NCBI GenBank assembly: GCA_014529385.2
Contig: CM043970.1
Span: 46,773,779 to 46,837,778 of the forward strand
Direction of reading: 5' to 3'
Length of the DNA: 64,000 nucleotides
Source: Adiantum capillus-veneris
Taxonomy: Eukaryota; Streptophyta; Polypodiopsida; Polypodiales; Pteridaceae
In this document: positions 20,386-33,105 of the stretch, piece by piece
Layout of the letters: every line of letters begins with the position of its first letter
How positions within the stretch are numbered: the first letter of the stretch is position 1
Program-made: the position numbers and the translations under genes
The notes under the pieces: generated by a model
Told to the model about the DNA's origin: nothing
The model's input: the letters and a program-made list of their open reading frames with translations, nothing else
Database searches by the model: none

Positions 20386-21756
20386 CCCCTTGGAAGGCAT
20401 ACAAGAGAGTGAGCTCAGCTCTCCTTCCATGTAGCGATGGCGGACGACCTCGTGTGGCGCTGTGTAGGCGGGAGTGATGGCCCGCCGTTGTCGTCTGGTT
20501 GCACTGGCGAAGGGTTCTAGCAATAGTTTTTGCCAAGTCGGTGGTGCACGATGGTGGTCCTTGGCTAGTACGGGGAGGTGGTGGTTGAGCGGTGACAAGA
20601 TATGCACGATGACATGGTAGGATAAGGGGCTCGATCCCGCACCTGAGAGGGACTTTCATTTTTGAGAGTAAAGGCAAGGACGGCCCCCCCACTAGCGACC
20701 TTGCTAGTGCTTCGGGTAGGGCACATATGAGCGAGGGGAAATTGGAGCATGAACCCATGATGGTCAAAGGACAAGACAAGGCCTAGGGACTAAATAGGGG
20801 TAAATTAAAGGCCCCCCAAGCCGGTCAAAGGAATAATTCGAGTGGACGGTCAAAACAAGTCAACATGAATTAAGGGGCAATTCCAAAAGGGGGACATGAG
20901 TGAAAGAGAGAGAACTCAAAGGCTCTAAAGTGAAAAAAGGAAACCCGGAGGGGAGTGAGCACTTGAAGGCTTGGAAAAATGGTTAAAGGAGAAATTCAAA
21001 GGAGCAGATGAAATCCAAGCTTGCCAAAAGGTGAAAAATAAGGGCAAAAAGAAAAAAAGCTGAGCGGCACTACCGACATCACTAGTGCACTCCCTTCTCA
21101 AGCACAAGCCCAGAGAGAGCAAAGCGAGCAGATGAAATCAAGCGGCTCCCTCCTTCCAAAAGATGCTAAATTAAGGTGCTAGGTAGGCCAATTAGGAGGC
21201 AGTTTCCAAAGTTGAAGACCCCCCACTATAAAAGACATTTTTTTAATGAAATTGTGGCTTTTTTTGTGCCGTTTGAAGCCTGCACAGGAGAGCTCTTTGG
21301 ATGAAGAGTGTGCCTGCCAAATCCCTTTGTAATTTTTCTTGAAAATGGCCATGGTGATGGAATTGCAAGCTGTGTACATGCCTTTTGAATCATAATCAAG
21401 CCACTATTGTCCAATTTTGATGTCGTTTCCCCTTCCCCCCCTTCTCTTTCTATTGCTCTTGTGTTTCCCCGCGGTGCCGACAGTGTGGACATGTGTGTCC
21501 CCCCCCGGAACGACGATGTTTTGTGTGAGAGAGTGAGTTTGAGAGACTCTGTGTGTGTGCAGGGGTGGAGAGCAACCATGGCAATAGGTGTGTCTTGTGT
21601 GGTGGACTTGTAATGTGTGTAAGCATTAGAAAAAGAACAGGCGGTGGTCTGCTTGTGAGAAGTGTGTTTTGAAGGTGTTTTTTGAGAGGATAGGGGTGCT
21701 GTGGATACCCTGAGCTATAGAGAGGCCTTTGTTGTTGTGCAGGGTGTGTTTCCACA
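20386..21756. other. Junction zone between elements A and B (LTR ends, not resolvable)
   Basis: Must hold the remainder of A's right LTR (+) and the 3' LTR of B (-). A TATA-like cactataaaag is at about 21,228 (+). Element B's polypurine tract ends at 21,757, giving an LTR start TGTGGAAAC on minus at 21,756. No boundary between the two is visible. Open frames here are short and unrecognised. Confidence 0.4.
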
Positions 21757-21909
21757 TTCCCCCTCTCCAACATCGCATCTTTTTTTAAAACTTGAAACCA
21801 CTTTGCAAAGCTCCCAAATGCATGTATCTACATCCCTTTATACATATACCCCTGCATATATACGCTACTTTGTACACGCTAAAAGAGGTCTATTATCATT
21901 GCACACACA

Positions 21910-23026
21910 CTAGGTAAAGCATTTATGCTCAACCAAGGAACTGTTTGCATCTAAAACCACATCCCTCGCAAAATATATCTTCAGTCTATAACCATTTTTT
22001 CTATAGCGCAAACGTTCCCCAGACAAATTTTCCAACTCATATGTGCCATTAGGAGATACATGCTTCACTCTGTATGGACCCAACCATTTGTCCCTCAATT
22101 ATTTTGAGAAGTAAAATCCAAGAAAGAGTCATACTTCATCACCAGGTCTCCCTCTTTAATATCTTCTTTGGCAGCCTCTTATTCATTTTCTCCATCCTTG
22201 TCTCTGCTTGTTGAAGATAATAATCACTGGCTTTCTCTCTATTCATTCGCAACAACTCTAGAGAAAGAAATCTTTCCTGCAGCTTGTCATTATGTGAACC
22301 TTGCATTCTGCACAACAACTTCAAGGCATCCAACTACACCTGTATGGGCATAAAAGCTTCCTTTCCATAACCAAGCTCATAGGGTGTAAATTGTGACGAC
22401 ACTCTATACGCTGTTCTATAAGCCCACAAACACTTTTCCAAGTCCAAGTCCCACTCTTTCAGATGATCTCTAGCATAGTTTGATAGCATCTTTACAATTT
22501 GACCATTGCAATTTTCAAACAACCCATTGCATTGACGTGGGTAGTAAGGAGAAGAATGCTTATGCTGAATTTGTAATTTCTCCATGAGAGCAGCGACAAG
22601 TTTTCCCCTAAATCCTGGTCCACGATCAGAAATGATAACCATAGGAGCTGCAAACTTGCAACACACCCGTTCATACAAAAAAGAGGCCACTCTTCCTGCT
22701 ATTACATCTTTTACCGCTCTTCCCTCCACCCATTTTGTCAAATAGTCTACAGTCACAAGGATATACCTTTTGCCATTGTTGGTCCTTGGCATTGGACCTA
22801 CAGCATCCATGTCCCATTTTGCAAATGGATCAAAAGACGTTATATATTTTGGAGGCTCAGCCAAAAGATTTTGATTTGCAAACACTTGGCATTCATGGCA
22901 TGACTTGCACAAAAAATAAGCATCTCTCATCATAGAGAGCCAACAATAACCTGCTGTCAAAATACGAAAGACAACCTGATCCTTGCCTTGATGGTCTGTT
23001 TCTTCATGGCAGTGCTCCAAAATCAA
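21910..23026 (-). pseudogene. Element B integrase
   Basis: The minus-strand frame 23,026-22,334 is intact for 230 residues. It has the HHCC zinc domain (HCHEETDHQG, CKSCHECQ) and the catalytic D,D,E set in MDAVGPMP, SDRGPGF and CNGLFENCNG, then ELGYGKEAFMP. After a frame change the spacer 22,333-22,139 follows, then the C-terminal module with KWLGPYRVKHVSPNGTYELE (22,098-21,910). The enzyme would join element cDNA into chromosomes; here it is separated into pieces. Confidence 0.9.
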
Positions 23027-23041
23027 GCCTATCTCTCCTTT

Positions 23042-24155
23042 TTATGGAACTTTTCTCAAAATGCTATCCTTGCCATAAAGCATGAGATCCTCACCTACCA
23101 ATGTGTAGTTTCTTGCTTTTGCAACTATTCTCTTACTCCAAACCTTTGACATGCCCTCTAGACATTGCCCTTTACCAAGGAATACTTCAACATCTTGCAA
23201 TGATTCTCTTCCTGCATACAAGGCTTCCTTGACCTTTAAAGGAGCTAACAAGGCATCCAACTTGTCCCTAGCCAACTCATCAGCTTCTTTATTCCATTTA
23301 CGAGGAACATGTTTAAACTGTATCTTCTCAAACTCATGCAAAAGCTTATTGATGCATAGAACCACTTCTTCAAATTTTCTTTCTTAACATTCCACAAACC
23401 AAGCAACTGATTCATGACTAGCAACGCATCCCCTTTTGCAATGACCCTCTTCAATTCAAACTCAACACATTGCTTCGACCCAAGGAAAAGCGTGAGATAC
23501 TTGGCCTCATTGTTACTTTTCGCTTCATCAAGATCATAAGCTCTAGAAAAGACTACATCACCTTTTGGGTTCTTAATGACTACCCCACCACTTGCCTTTT
23601 GAAGAACTTTCGTCTATGCACCATCAAGCATCATTGTATACGCATCCGTAATATCTACTTCCTCTTCATGATCATTGTTGTCACCCCTTGGGTAAGATGG
23701 AAGCTCCCCTCCCTTGTGTACCACTATGTCCACCAAGTGAACTTTAATAGAATGATCCACTTTAAACTCAAACTCATACTCTTGAAGCTCCAAAGTCCAC
23801 TTTAAGATGTGCTTGCTAGAATTCAAATGTTGTACTACATTTGACAAAAGGTTTGATGTGGTGAGCACATAGAACTTTTGGGGCAACAGATAGGTTTTGA
23901 ACCTGCAACAAGCAAGAACCAAGGCAAAGACCCACTATTCCGTTTTTGCGTAGGAGAACTTGCTTACATTCTTCATCTTGCTCTCAAAATAGACTGGCTT
24001 GAAGTTCCTTCCCTGCTTTTGTAAGAAAACCGACCCAAAAGTTACCAACACCACACTAATAGATACATAGAAAATTGATTGCAACTAAAGAGGACTCACT
24101 ATTGGTAGAGTATCCTTGATACCATCAAAAGCCTGTTGCATGTTCTCAATCCACT
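23042..24155 (-). pseudogene. Element B RNase H regions
   Basis: Read on minus: the first part begins at the insertion edge with IENMQQAFDGIKDTLPI, and 23,922-23,614 holds LLSNVVQHLNSSKHILKWTL and LELQEYEFEFKVDHSIKVHL. A second RNase H-like block lies at 23,454-23,042 with GDALLVMNQLLGLW and KHVPRKWNKEADELARDKLD. Frame changes occur at about 23,610 and 23,400. Joining this edge to 33,286 restores one continuous coding direction without loss. Confidence 0.8.
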
Positions 24156-24160
24156 CCGAC

Positions 24161-24335
24161 TGAAAGACCAAAGGGTAGACGCGCATGTGGTTCTCCTCCC
24201 AACCTCCCTACTTGTAGCCCTTGGCCCTTGCAAGTAGGCCCCCTTAACTCATGCCTGGACCTCGTTTCCTAGCCATAATGAGCCATTTAGCCCCTGGCCC
24301 TTGGCCTGCTAGTCAATCCTACCATTGGCGTGACA
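24161..24335 (-). repeat. 3' LTR (175 bp) of TRIM-like element
   Basis: tgaaagaccaaagggtagac... to ...ccattggcgtgaca. On minus it begins TGTCACGCC and ends CTTTCA. It is the same length as its partner at 33,106 with scattered substitutions. Confidence 0.85.
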
Positions 24336-24350
24336 TTACTCCCCCCTTGG
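24336..24350 (-). other. Polypurine tract of TRIM-like element
   Basis: Minus-strand CCAAGGGGGGAGTAA adjoins the 3' LTR start, as expected for plus-strand DNA priming. Confidence 0.75.
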
Positions 24351-27300
24351 AGAAGTGTTTTTGTCCTTGAAAACACAAGTGATGGTATCTTCATAAGAAC
24401 ACTAATGTTTTCCACTATGGCATCCCTCATGGATCAAACGGTTCATTAGAGAAAAACCCAGTTCAGTAGAAGGTTCAATGAAATCAAGAATAACATCATG
24501 TCTACAAGGCAACATCCTCCCTATGCTGCCTTGTCGTCCACATTGTCGTCCCTGTGCAACCGTCTTGGTTAACCGACTCATAACCAACATAGCATGAAGA
24601 ATCCATGTAGAACTCACTTGACAATGCTAAACGAGTTATCACAACTAAGAGGTGTGTAAAGACAAACCCAGGTTTCAGACTTTTTGAAGATACTAGAACA
24701 TGCAATGAAACCTCTGCTCAACTGTCCATGAAAGTAATATGCTGACATACTCATCAGTGGCAACCAAGTCCTTGACTTGCTGTTGTGTCTTACCAGTAGC
24801 CAACCTCATCAAAACTGATGATGAAGGTTTAGAACGGGAGAATAACAAGTAGAGACTAAAACTAGTTGCAACATGCCTTTTATCGTATGAAGCTAACTCC
24901 AAACCGGAAAGGTAACCAATCCAGTTGTGTCGCTTCGTGCTAACGTATGCACTTAACATATCCTTTAGCGTGATTTACTAACGTATGCACTTGGCATATC
25001 CTTTAGTACTAAATAGAATGCTTGTAAACTGTCAATCCAATGCGGGATGAATGACAAAGAATAAGAGTGATGTGCTTTCCCCAATCAATTAAATACAGTC
25101 CTCTGTGACTGACGATCACCGACGACTAACCAAGTGAGGTTCCAGTCGGATACTTGATGTGAATTTGAGCGAAGTAAACTCATAGACTTTAGATCATCCA
25201 ATCCCCAGACACCCATACTAAACCATTATCGTATATGTCCGGGTGTGAACTCATACTCAATCCGCTAGAGAGGTTGCTTCTGAAGTGCAAACACTTGCAA
25301 AAAAAATAAAGTTAAAACAAATCTGTGTTAAACACTAGGGCCCATAACACCTAGTGTGCATGATTTAGCACAAAGAAATTTGAACCGCAATTTTATGACT
25401 AGACTTTCCGCGGTACCAACGTGAAAGCCGTGCAACATAAGTTGGGCCATAATAGAATGTGAAAACGTAGTCACACCTAGGTACCAACCGTGAGACATTC
25501 TCATTAACATAGCATACTTGGCTATATGTAGAAACAACCATCCGTTACTTGGTTGTTTCATAGCACTTGTAATCTCAACAAGTTTGTACTTAGTACCCGA
25601 CAATTTTTGGCCACTGAAATTGTTCTTGACATTGTGTGCTCCAAAAGGTCTAAGAAAAAAATGCAACCAGCACCTAGGGACATTGTCGTGGCACATCATT
25701 AGAAATTAGGCGCTAATGTCAGTCCCAAAGACACATATTCTCCACATGTAGAAAATGTCTCAAATGAGAATATTAGGAAAATTGACATCCATCAAGTACG
25801 AGATGTACTTGTGTGTGGAGGTAACTATAAACACTATGTGGCGTGAGTGAGAGGGACCTGCATAGACTTGCTCCACACTGGCTAAACGGAACTCCGTGAG
25901 TTCCTAGACCATGTTGTATCCCATGTGACAACATATGCCAGATAGAACCCTACCATGTAGTTATGTAACTATTTCAACAAGAATCATACCTATCATGATA
26001 TCCAGATGAACAGTGAAGAGTGAAAGTGACAACACTTTTTTAAAAAGGCTATGCTCGTACATGACCTTGTCACGTGGCTAAAGAGAAAGCTGGATGAAAG
26101 ACTTCTAGCTTAAACATTCTCTTGACAAAGACAAAGAAATTGAAACTTGTAAACCTAGGTGTTGCCTTTGCAATCCAAACCCGTTAGTTAGAGTCTACAT
26201 AGTCAAACCTCTTGGCAAGACCCTTGAGAGAAACTGCTCAACTAGCAGGGAACGGTAACCAACATAGTCAACCATGTACGAAATGATTGGAATCAACTTG
26301 AAAAGTTGAATTTGTCCACTACCCCGTGGTAGATTGCGGACTTCTTTTCGGGAAAGTATAACTGGAATAGATCAAATTATGATCCTCAATGCCTATGGGG
26401 TGATTTAGTAATCACCCACTCGGTCTTACCCTAAAAATGTGCTTCCATAGACACTCGTAGTGCTAGAGAGAGAGCAAGAGATCCACACAAGTGAGAGGCA
26501 TGGCTCTTATGAACATCCGTGCTATCTCAATTGTTTGATGCCACTAGACTCCATGGTATATATCAGCTGATGTGAGTTTAAGAGTATCAAAAACTCAACT
26601 CGATTTTGGCACTAAAAAACATGTAGTGCTAATAGAACACCCAAAACATGTGTAATGGCAAGACTCGTGCTTGGTCATTAACATTGATGGGGACTCCAAT
26701 AGGTAGTTTTGTTCAAGCTGGAGAACAATCACCCAGGAACTGCCAACATTTGGGTCGGACAATGGCTCTTAGCCTTTTGGGCTCATAGCCCTTATGCCAA
26801 TAACAAATTAGTGTTCAATCAATGAGCCGACAAAGACTAATTTGGGTGACGTCTTGGACACTTTCTAGCTGAGAGTTAGAGCACCTCGGCTCGTGCTGAA
26901 TCACGAGTAAAACATGTATCAAAAGCTTCTTAAAAGTTTTCATTATTCTTCGAGATAAAGAAGAATAATGAAAGAGTGCATGCTGGGCTGAGGAACGTTC
27001 CTTAAGTTGCTAGACTGTGTACCCAATCTGTGTGCTCTTATGCATCTTATGCCTAGCTTGTGGCTTATGTTATAAGTATGCAACAATCTGCCTATATGAC
27101 GCTGATCAAGAGAGGTAACAGAGAATGCGAGTCATATCTTGACCCATCAATCTTGTCGGGGTCATGACTGTACGAGGATGACTTAAATAGGGCACTTTGC
27201 CTGTGAAATAAGTCCTAGGTTTAGGTTCCTTTTAGTGTTTTTGTGTGTTGATAGCAATTAAAAATCATGATAAACAATCCATCACTTATCTTGTCCTTGA

Positions 27301-28940
27301 TAGAGTTGCTACTGTGATAGCGGAAGCATAATTCATGAGGTGGAAGAATTGAATCCACCTAGCTAGCATGCGGAAGCCCTTGCCGAGAGTGATGGCCTCA
27401 AATGTGAGAGCCAGAACAAAAGTGCCTTGCACAATAGCGTGTACTGCTAGGGAGACATCCTAACTTGATGTTGCCCCACATAAAATTGGAGCAGATATCC
27501 GTATTTTACCAGTTTCGCAAATGTGTATACCAATGCCCTTGATTAGAAGTCAATGGGTTGTATCGATGTACACGCTAGAAGCCTTGCTTGCTTTGCACAA
27601 CATACAATATTTTTCAAAATGTGAAACCATGGAAAACAAACAAAACTTAAAATTGTCTAACTTGGTCATCCCGCTGTAACCAGGTGTCTTGAGAATCTGG
27701 AGGACAAACTCACTGAAAGATGGCGGGGCAAAAATGCTGAAAGATGGCTCATAGCCATAGCTTCTGCATGAGAGAGAGTGGTCGCGTATATCATATACAC
27801 CCTCTTTGCATGTAATGAAATAACACGCAGACAAACTGACAAATTCCTCCAAGTTTTTATGCTCATAGCATAAGCTAGACGGGAAAATCGCAATGCAAGA
27901 TGCCGAACTGGAAGCCTTGCTTCCCTTAAGAACTTAGAGAGTTCCTAAGAGCTCATAGCTAAATGATATTTATGCTAACAAACAGACGTCATAGAAAAAT
28001 AAAGTCAACCGTGTCGATCATGCACAAAAAATAGACCTTGTCTACTTGTATATCTGCTGGAAAAACAGAATTATATGTGAAAAGTATGTGCATCTCATAT
28101 ATACTTGAGTCTATGAATGATATCCGTGATCCATCGTAGCCGCCCATTGCATACCAAGTTATCAAGTACATGCACAATAAACAAATATCAACTGCGTACC
28201 TCGTGAAGTACACCTATCAACGGATCGTGTGGTCGTAAGAATCGAATGAGTTTCAATCAAAGTTCAATAGATGCTCGACTTCGTGCTGCCAAGGGCCTTG
28301 CCCGATTTGCAAGAAAATTGGAAGCTTGTGAGAAACATCAATGCTCTAGTAGTGTTACACAAACCATACCCATGAGCATCTTTGGACAAGCCTTGCTCCC
28401 ATGGAATCCCATTGGATAAATTCATGTCGGCACGCTTTGGATGGTAGTACATGTACACTTACAAAGAGTCAAGTTGGTATGCTAATAGCAAAGAAAAAAC
28501 TAAGGAATCAATCATTGCATATGCATAAAGAAGCCGTGATTCAGAATGACAGCTGAAGAATGAAAGAAAACCTTGCTATTGAGGCGGTCCGGGGCGGGCA
28601 ACAAGAAGAGCGGCCTCTAAACACCCTTTGAGGCTCCCGTGCTGCTCAATTGGGGTTGGGGCAAGCACAATCAGAGACACAACAGTCCATAGCTAGAAAC
28701 CAAACAAGAAAAGGGGCACCACCTAGTTGTAGATGCGAACTAGGACGCACGTGAAATCTCCTTGTACTCAAATGCACGAAGAGAGGGGAATGCAAGATAG
28801 CCACACACACCAAACACAAACATTCACCACGCCAGAGAGAGGTAAAGAGCACAAATCAACTTGAGCAACTTAGTCTTAGCATTAAAGACTAGATGCACAC
28901 AAAGCTTGATGAGAAATAGAGAGACAACACAAAACTTGAC
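24336..28940. other. Interior of TRIM-like element, mostly non-coding
   Basis: No retroviral domain was seen. Minus-strand open stretches at 25,699-25,328 (KLSGTKYKLVEITSAMKQPS) and 27,852-27,550 (TCKEGVYDIRDHSLSCRSYG) have protein-like composition and could be captured gene exons. Another at 28,213-27,989 is similar in quality. None is recognised. A small direct repeat, ctaacgtatgcactt with catatccttta, occurs twice at 24,940-25,005. Confidence 0.4.
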
Positions 28941-31166
28941 CTTGTTGCCAATACACAAATTGTCTTAGGGTCACGGGAGCCCTCTCACCGAGCACCCTCT
29001 TACAATTGACCTTTAAGGCAAACAATTCAACAAGCCCTCAAACCACCAAGAATGAAATGGCACAACAAACTTCAAGGACTATATACCTTCAACCACCTGA
29101 TTAGCCAACTTATCAAGTCAATTTGGAGAGGAGAGTCGTAGTTGTAGCATACAATTGCACCCAAAACTATAAATCTTATTTATGCACAAGAGTAGGCTAC
29201 AAGTGTGGTGAAGAGTATGGCATACACTCCACTCCTCTAGATGGCATAACTAACTTCAAGCTTCTCCATGCACCTATGTGTAATGATGGAATAGAGCACT
29301 CACGATGCACACACTCTACACAACTAGGCTTGAAGAGTGGTGTGTTATGTGTTGAGAATGGTGTGGTGTAGTGTGATCATGTGATGATTTACAAGGGAGA
29401 TAAGGGCTCTATTTATAGGTTTTAGAAGCCCTGATTTGGATTAGGCCTAATTAAGTTTATTTGAAGGAATAAAAGATTATGAATATTTTTATTTTTTTTA
29501 ATGAGGGTGGGTCTCTCTTGTCCTTTGAGTCACATGGATGTGGGCTCAAGGGAAGAGAATTATTGAGGATGAAAGGAGAGAGGATTGAGTGAATAATTTG
29601 GGAGTGCCTACTCTAGTAGAGGGTGCATTTTACAATAAGGTTAGTGGTTAGTAGTTAGTAATTATCACTACAAAATCATTCACCAAATGGTGAGATATAT
29701 GATGAGAAAAGTTAGAGAAGGGATGAGCTTCTAAAGAGAGGTTGAAGCTTTGGAGAAGTTGACATTCACCTCTTTACAGCACCGGTAGAAGAAGCGGTCA
29801 GAATAGCGAAGTAGCGCGTGTCGATAAAGCTATGTTATCTTCAAACCTTGGAAAATTCATGATAAAGCCTTCATTTGCAGAGGTTATCCTTGGATTTTTG
29901 CTGATTTTTTGAAGTCCTTTACAAAGCTGAAGAGAGTATGGTAATATGGACATATATGTAGAGAGAAAGGGGGACACATAGGGTGTAGAAATGGAGGATG
30001 AAGGCTATGGAGGTGTGAGAGATATGGCAATGGTGAAGAGGGTGAATTAGGACATAGGAGTTGCAGGTTTGGGAGTGGGAAGGAGAGGGAGGAGTGTGTG
30101 TGAAATAGGAAAATGATAAAGTGGAAGAGGGAGTGTGGCTGCATAGCATGGGAAAATTGGGGTCCACCAATAAATCATATCTCACAGCTCCTAGCTCAAA
30201 AAAATATGAAAAAATTTGAGATGAAGGTTCACCTCACGAGCTACAACTGTTGTTTGTATCACCTTTTCAAATTCGGGGAGCATGTGATCTTTAAAAATTC
30301 AGCAAAACCGACTGTTTTTTCCACTGCACAAGGTCCTTGTGAGGTCCTTCTTTGGATGATTCTTTTGAATACCTCCAAGAGTGAGCTCCCCATGGTGCAT
30401 GCATGCATGCCACATACCCTTGATCTTATTTGATAGGTCCATAATTGAAGATATTGTTGAGATCATGATATAAGTGAATAGTACAACTAAGAAAATCAAA
30501 TATTGAGGGGTCTAAAAATATATATACATGTCAAATATAAATAATATAGGTGGAAAAAATATAAAGGGGTCAAAATAAATCTCTCTCATTATAAGTCTAC
30601 CATAAAAAGATGAATATTTTTGGTGTTCTAATTTATGAGAGTAAAAGAGAATAGATGTAGGAAGGAAAAAAATCACAATAGTGAAAAAATATACACATAA
30701 ATAAAACTAGGTTTTTTGGATTTTTGTTGGGATGGAGTTACACCAAAAATAAGAGAAGCTTGCATGAAATTATTTTTATATGGAATAAAGAGTATGCAAA
30801 ATGGTAAGAAAAAATATGGTAATGGTGAGTCAATGTACATAGCATAAATAACGCACCATAGGTAGAAATATTTAAATAAATACCAAAATAATTATGAAAA
30901 ATCTTTTTATTTAGGCCCTATATACAATAAAATATTTACACACAAATGGGCCATAATATACTTATATTTTTATATTTTTTATATTTTTTGGCTCAACTAA
31001 CCCAGTGACTAGCTAATTAAGGGTTTTGAAGAAGATATGGAAAAAGTCCTCTAACTCACACACACCTATATACAGTGAAATGGTAGGGATAACCACATTG
31101 TTTGGATGATTTGATAGGGTGAGGTAGCTACTATGGCAATTATGGAAAGCTGAAAAACGGCTATCA
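28940..31166 (-). repeat. Long LTR (about 2.2 kb) of an acidic-ORF element
   Basis: On minus, a polypurine tract (AAGGGGGCAGC) at about 31,170-31,180 is followed by TGATAGCC at 31,166, the LTR start. The first 450 bases match the dispersed repeat at 11,930-12,400. A minus-strand TATA box, CTATAAATAGAGCCC, lies at about 29,410. The far end near 28,940 is an estimate (tgttgccaat). Open frames inside (29,884-30,433) are unrecognised. Confidence 0.5.
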
Positions 31167-31169
31167 TTA

Positions 31170-32628
31170 GCTGCCCCCTTAGATAATGGTACATTCATGT
31201 ACCATTTATCCGACCATACAACATGTAGATTGTGTAACGTCTGTCTTTGTCTGCTCTCATCTTTGAAGAACCTTTGTTGTATGATTAAGAAACCTTGTGT
31301 GATATGAAAGGTTCTCAGAGCCAATAGCAGGATGAAGTGACTGAGGAAACCTCCTCCATTGAGAAAGTTTCCATAAGCACCCCCCAGGATCAAAGATCTT
31401 GAAATATCTTTCCCAAAGAGATATGTATGGTATGGAATCACTTACTGATTTCGGTTGAAGAAACTTGTAGATTTTATTGTTGTCCATCATTGCATCTATC
31501 ACTATGAATGTGATATAAAAGATTGGTTGCTCTTCCTCCTGTGTGAAGTTGATGTATCTGTTACGATCTTCAAGAGCTTGTATGAGCAAATTCCTGAACT
31601 GTAGCTCATAAAATTCATTCAACCTGGGTAGGCTCATCAAGTCAAAAATTCTATGACCTTCATGATTTAGGAAAGCTTGATCCATGCTTCCAACTGCTAT
31701 TGGAAGATATTGCAAATAGTTTACCACATAAGTAGATAATAGACGAAGGTTTCTATTGCTTCCAACATATTGGAAGAGAATATTTTTTGGTACTGATTGA
31801 TGAAATATCCACATATAGCAATCAACAAGTTTTTCATCTATGATGAAGACCAGAAGCATCACAATGTGCGACCTCCATACACCAAAGAACCAAATGAAGA
31901 AGGTTTGGAAACATCCGTTCATCACCAAGTATTCATGTCCTCTTATGGTGTCCCCGATGAAAGGTATATGTGAAGAGAGGAGAAGTTGACTTTGAAGAGG
32001 TGAAACCCAATGTGAAGATGATTGGGGCTTCAAAAGTTTGGATTTTCTTGCTAAGAGATTGTCCCATGAATGAAGAGCCACCCACTAAAACACCATTGGA
32101 GAGAATGATACCCTTCTGACAGTTTCCTTTTATGATTTTATTTTTTACTACTCTCCCATGTTCTTCATCCCCTTCTAAGCCCTCCCTTTGGAAAGGTTGT
32201 AACTCCTCACATTGTACCACCTCAAAAGTTGATGGATTATTGTTTGATTTTGTGAAAAATTTGGATTCTTTCATGATAGGTTCCTCCATGCCTAATATAC
32301 ATGGGTCATACTGATGCTTTTCAACATCCTCAAACACTTCTTGAAGATTATCCTCACATGGATTCAACTCACACTCTTCTGCTTTGTTTTGGAGTTGGCA
32401 TTCCATGTACACAATCATCTCTTTATGATCAATGTGGTCTATGATCTCCCCACCTATGATTTCATCTTCTTCTTCACTCTCTTCTTTTAGACAAGATACA
32501 CTCTCAGAACATTCCATAAGATCAAGGTTACCTTCAAGGTCTTCATTCTCCATAGAGTCATGTTGCACAAAATCTTCATCTGCTCGGACTAGAAATTGAT
32601 CCTCCGCCAAAAGGTTGGATGTATCCAT
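31170..32628 (-). pseudogene. Acidic protein of a non-autonomous LTR element
   Basis: From an ATG at 32,628 (minus) about 165 residues are strongly acidic (EESEEEDEIIGGEIIDH, NPCEDNLQEVFEDVEKHQYD). They are followed by GGSSFMGQSL and, in a shifted frame, 270 residues including PRLNEFYELQFRNLLIQALE and FKIFDPGG just before the polypurine tract. Element C encodes a protein with the same layout (acidic N-terminus, DPGG near the 3' end). No catalytic motif. The 5' LTR and primer site are missing, so the element is truncated. Confidence 0.55.
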
Positions 32629-32951
32629 TTAGTGCTTGATAAGGTTGTACTTACATACGCTTGCCTGCATGCCCTTGCATGTTCATGGACTTTGGTGCAA
32701 GTACCTTGGTTGCCCGTGGTTGGAGGGGCCCCTAATATGGCCCTTTGGGCACATCAGGACGCCCAACAAGTTAAATGTGAATGCAACTCCCTGTAGCGAT
32801 GGCGATCGAGAAAACAGAGTGAGGGAGGACCCTTGACCTGCAGACCGCTACAGGACTCCATGGCCCATGCATCCCGTATGCAAAAGAAACCTTAGGCCAG
32901 CGCGAATCCATAGAGCCTGGCCATGCAAAATTTGGAGCAGGCCGGGTCGGC

Positions 32952-33092
32952 TTCAATTTCCTTCACAAAACCGTGTACCACCACTACGGGTTGTGATAGC
33001 TTTTGACTTCCTTGGCTCTGCAGGGACCGCTTCCCATAGCCATACTTCAATTTCCTTCACAAAACTGTGTGCCCACACTGTGGGTCTTGACG
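32952..33092. repeat. Short imperfect direct repeat near the primer site
   Basis: cttcaatttccttcacaaaa occurs at about 32,952 and 33,046 with similar following bases (gtgt...cac.a...gggt.ttga). Both lie within the leader of the TRIM-like element, 94 bases apart. Confidence 0.7.
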
Positions 33093-33105
33093 GCTCTGAT
33101 GCTAG
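33093..33105 (-). other. tRNA-iMet-type primer-binding site of TRIM-like element
   Basis: Minus strand TAGCATCAGAGCC, one base from the 5' LTR. The usual plant initiator-Met primer site is TGGTATCAGAGCC, so 11 of 13 bases match and both differences are transitions. Confidence 0.7.

Larger units (their letters stand above)
14237..20390 (+). mobile_element. Ty3/gypsy element A (degenerate)
   Basis: Two direct repeats of about 0.97-0.99 kb (14,237 and 19,414 onward) flank gag zinc knuckle, protease, RT, RNase H and integrase in that order (Ty3 order). A polypurine tract (tggggaagggcaa) precedes the right repeat. Protein sequence is closest to element B in this window, from the same lineage on the opposite strand. 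The 5' internal end is deleted: the left LTR runs directly into the zinc knuckle, so primer site and capsid are lost. Many stops and frameshifts make it non-functional. The true right edge may lie beyond 20,390. Confidence 0.85.

Noticed and set aside
14232-20400. Target duplication GTACA for element A
   Set aside because: The true right LTR end is unknown; GTACA also occurs inside the LTR.
29884-30433. Frames of about 88-106 residues, Ser/Pro/Leu-rich
   Set aside because: Low complexity, and inside a predicted LTR.
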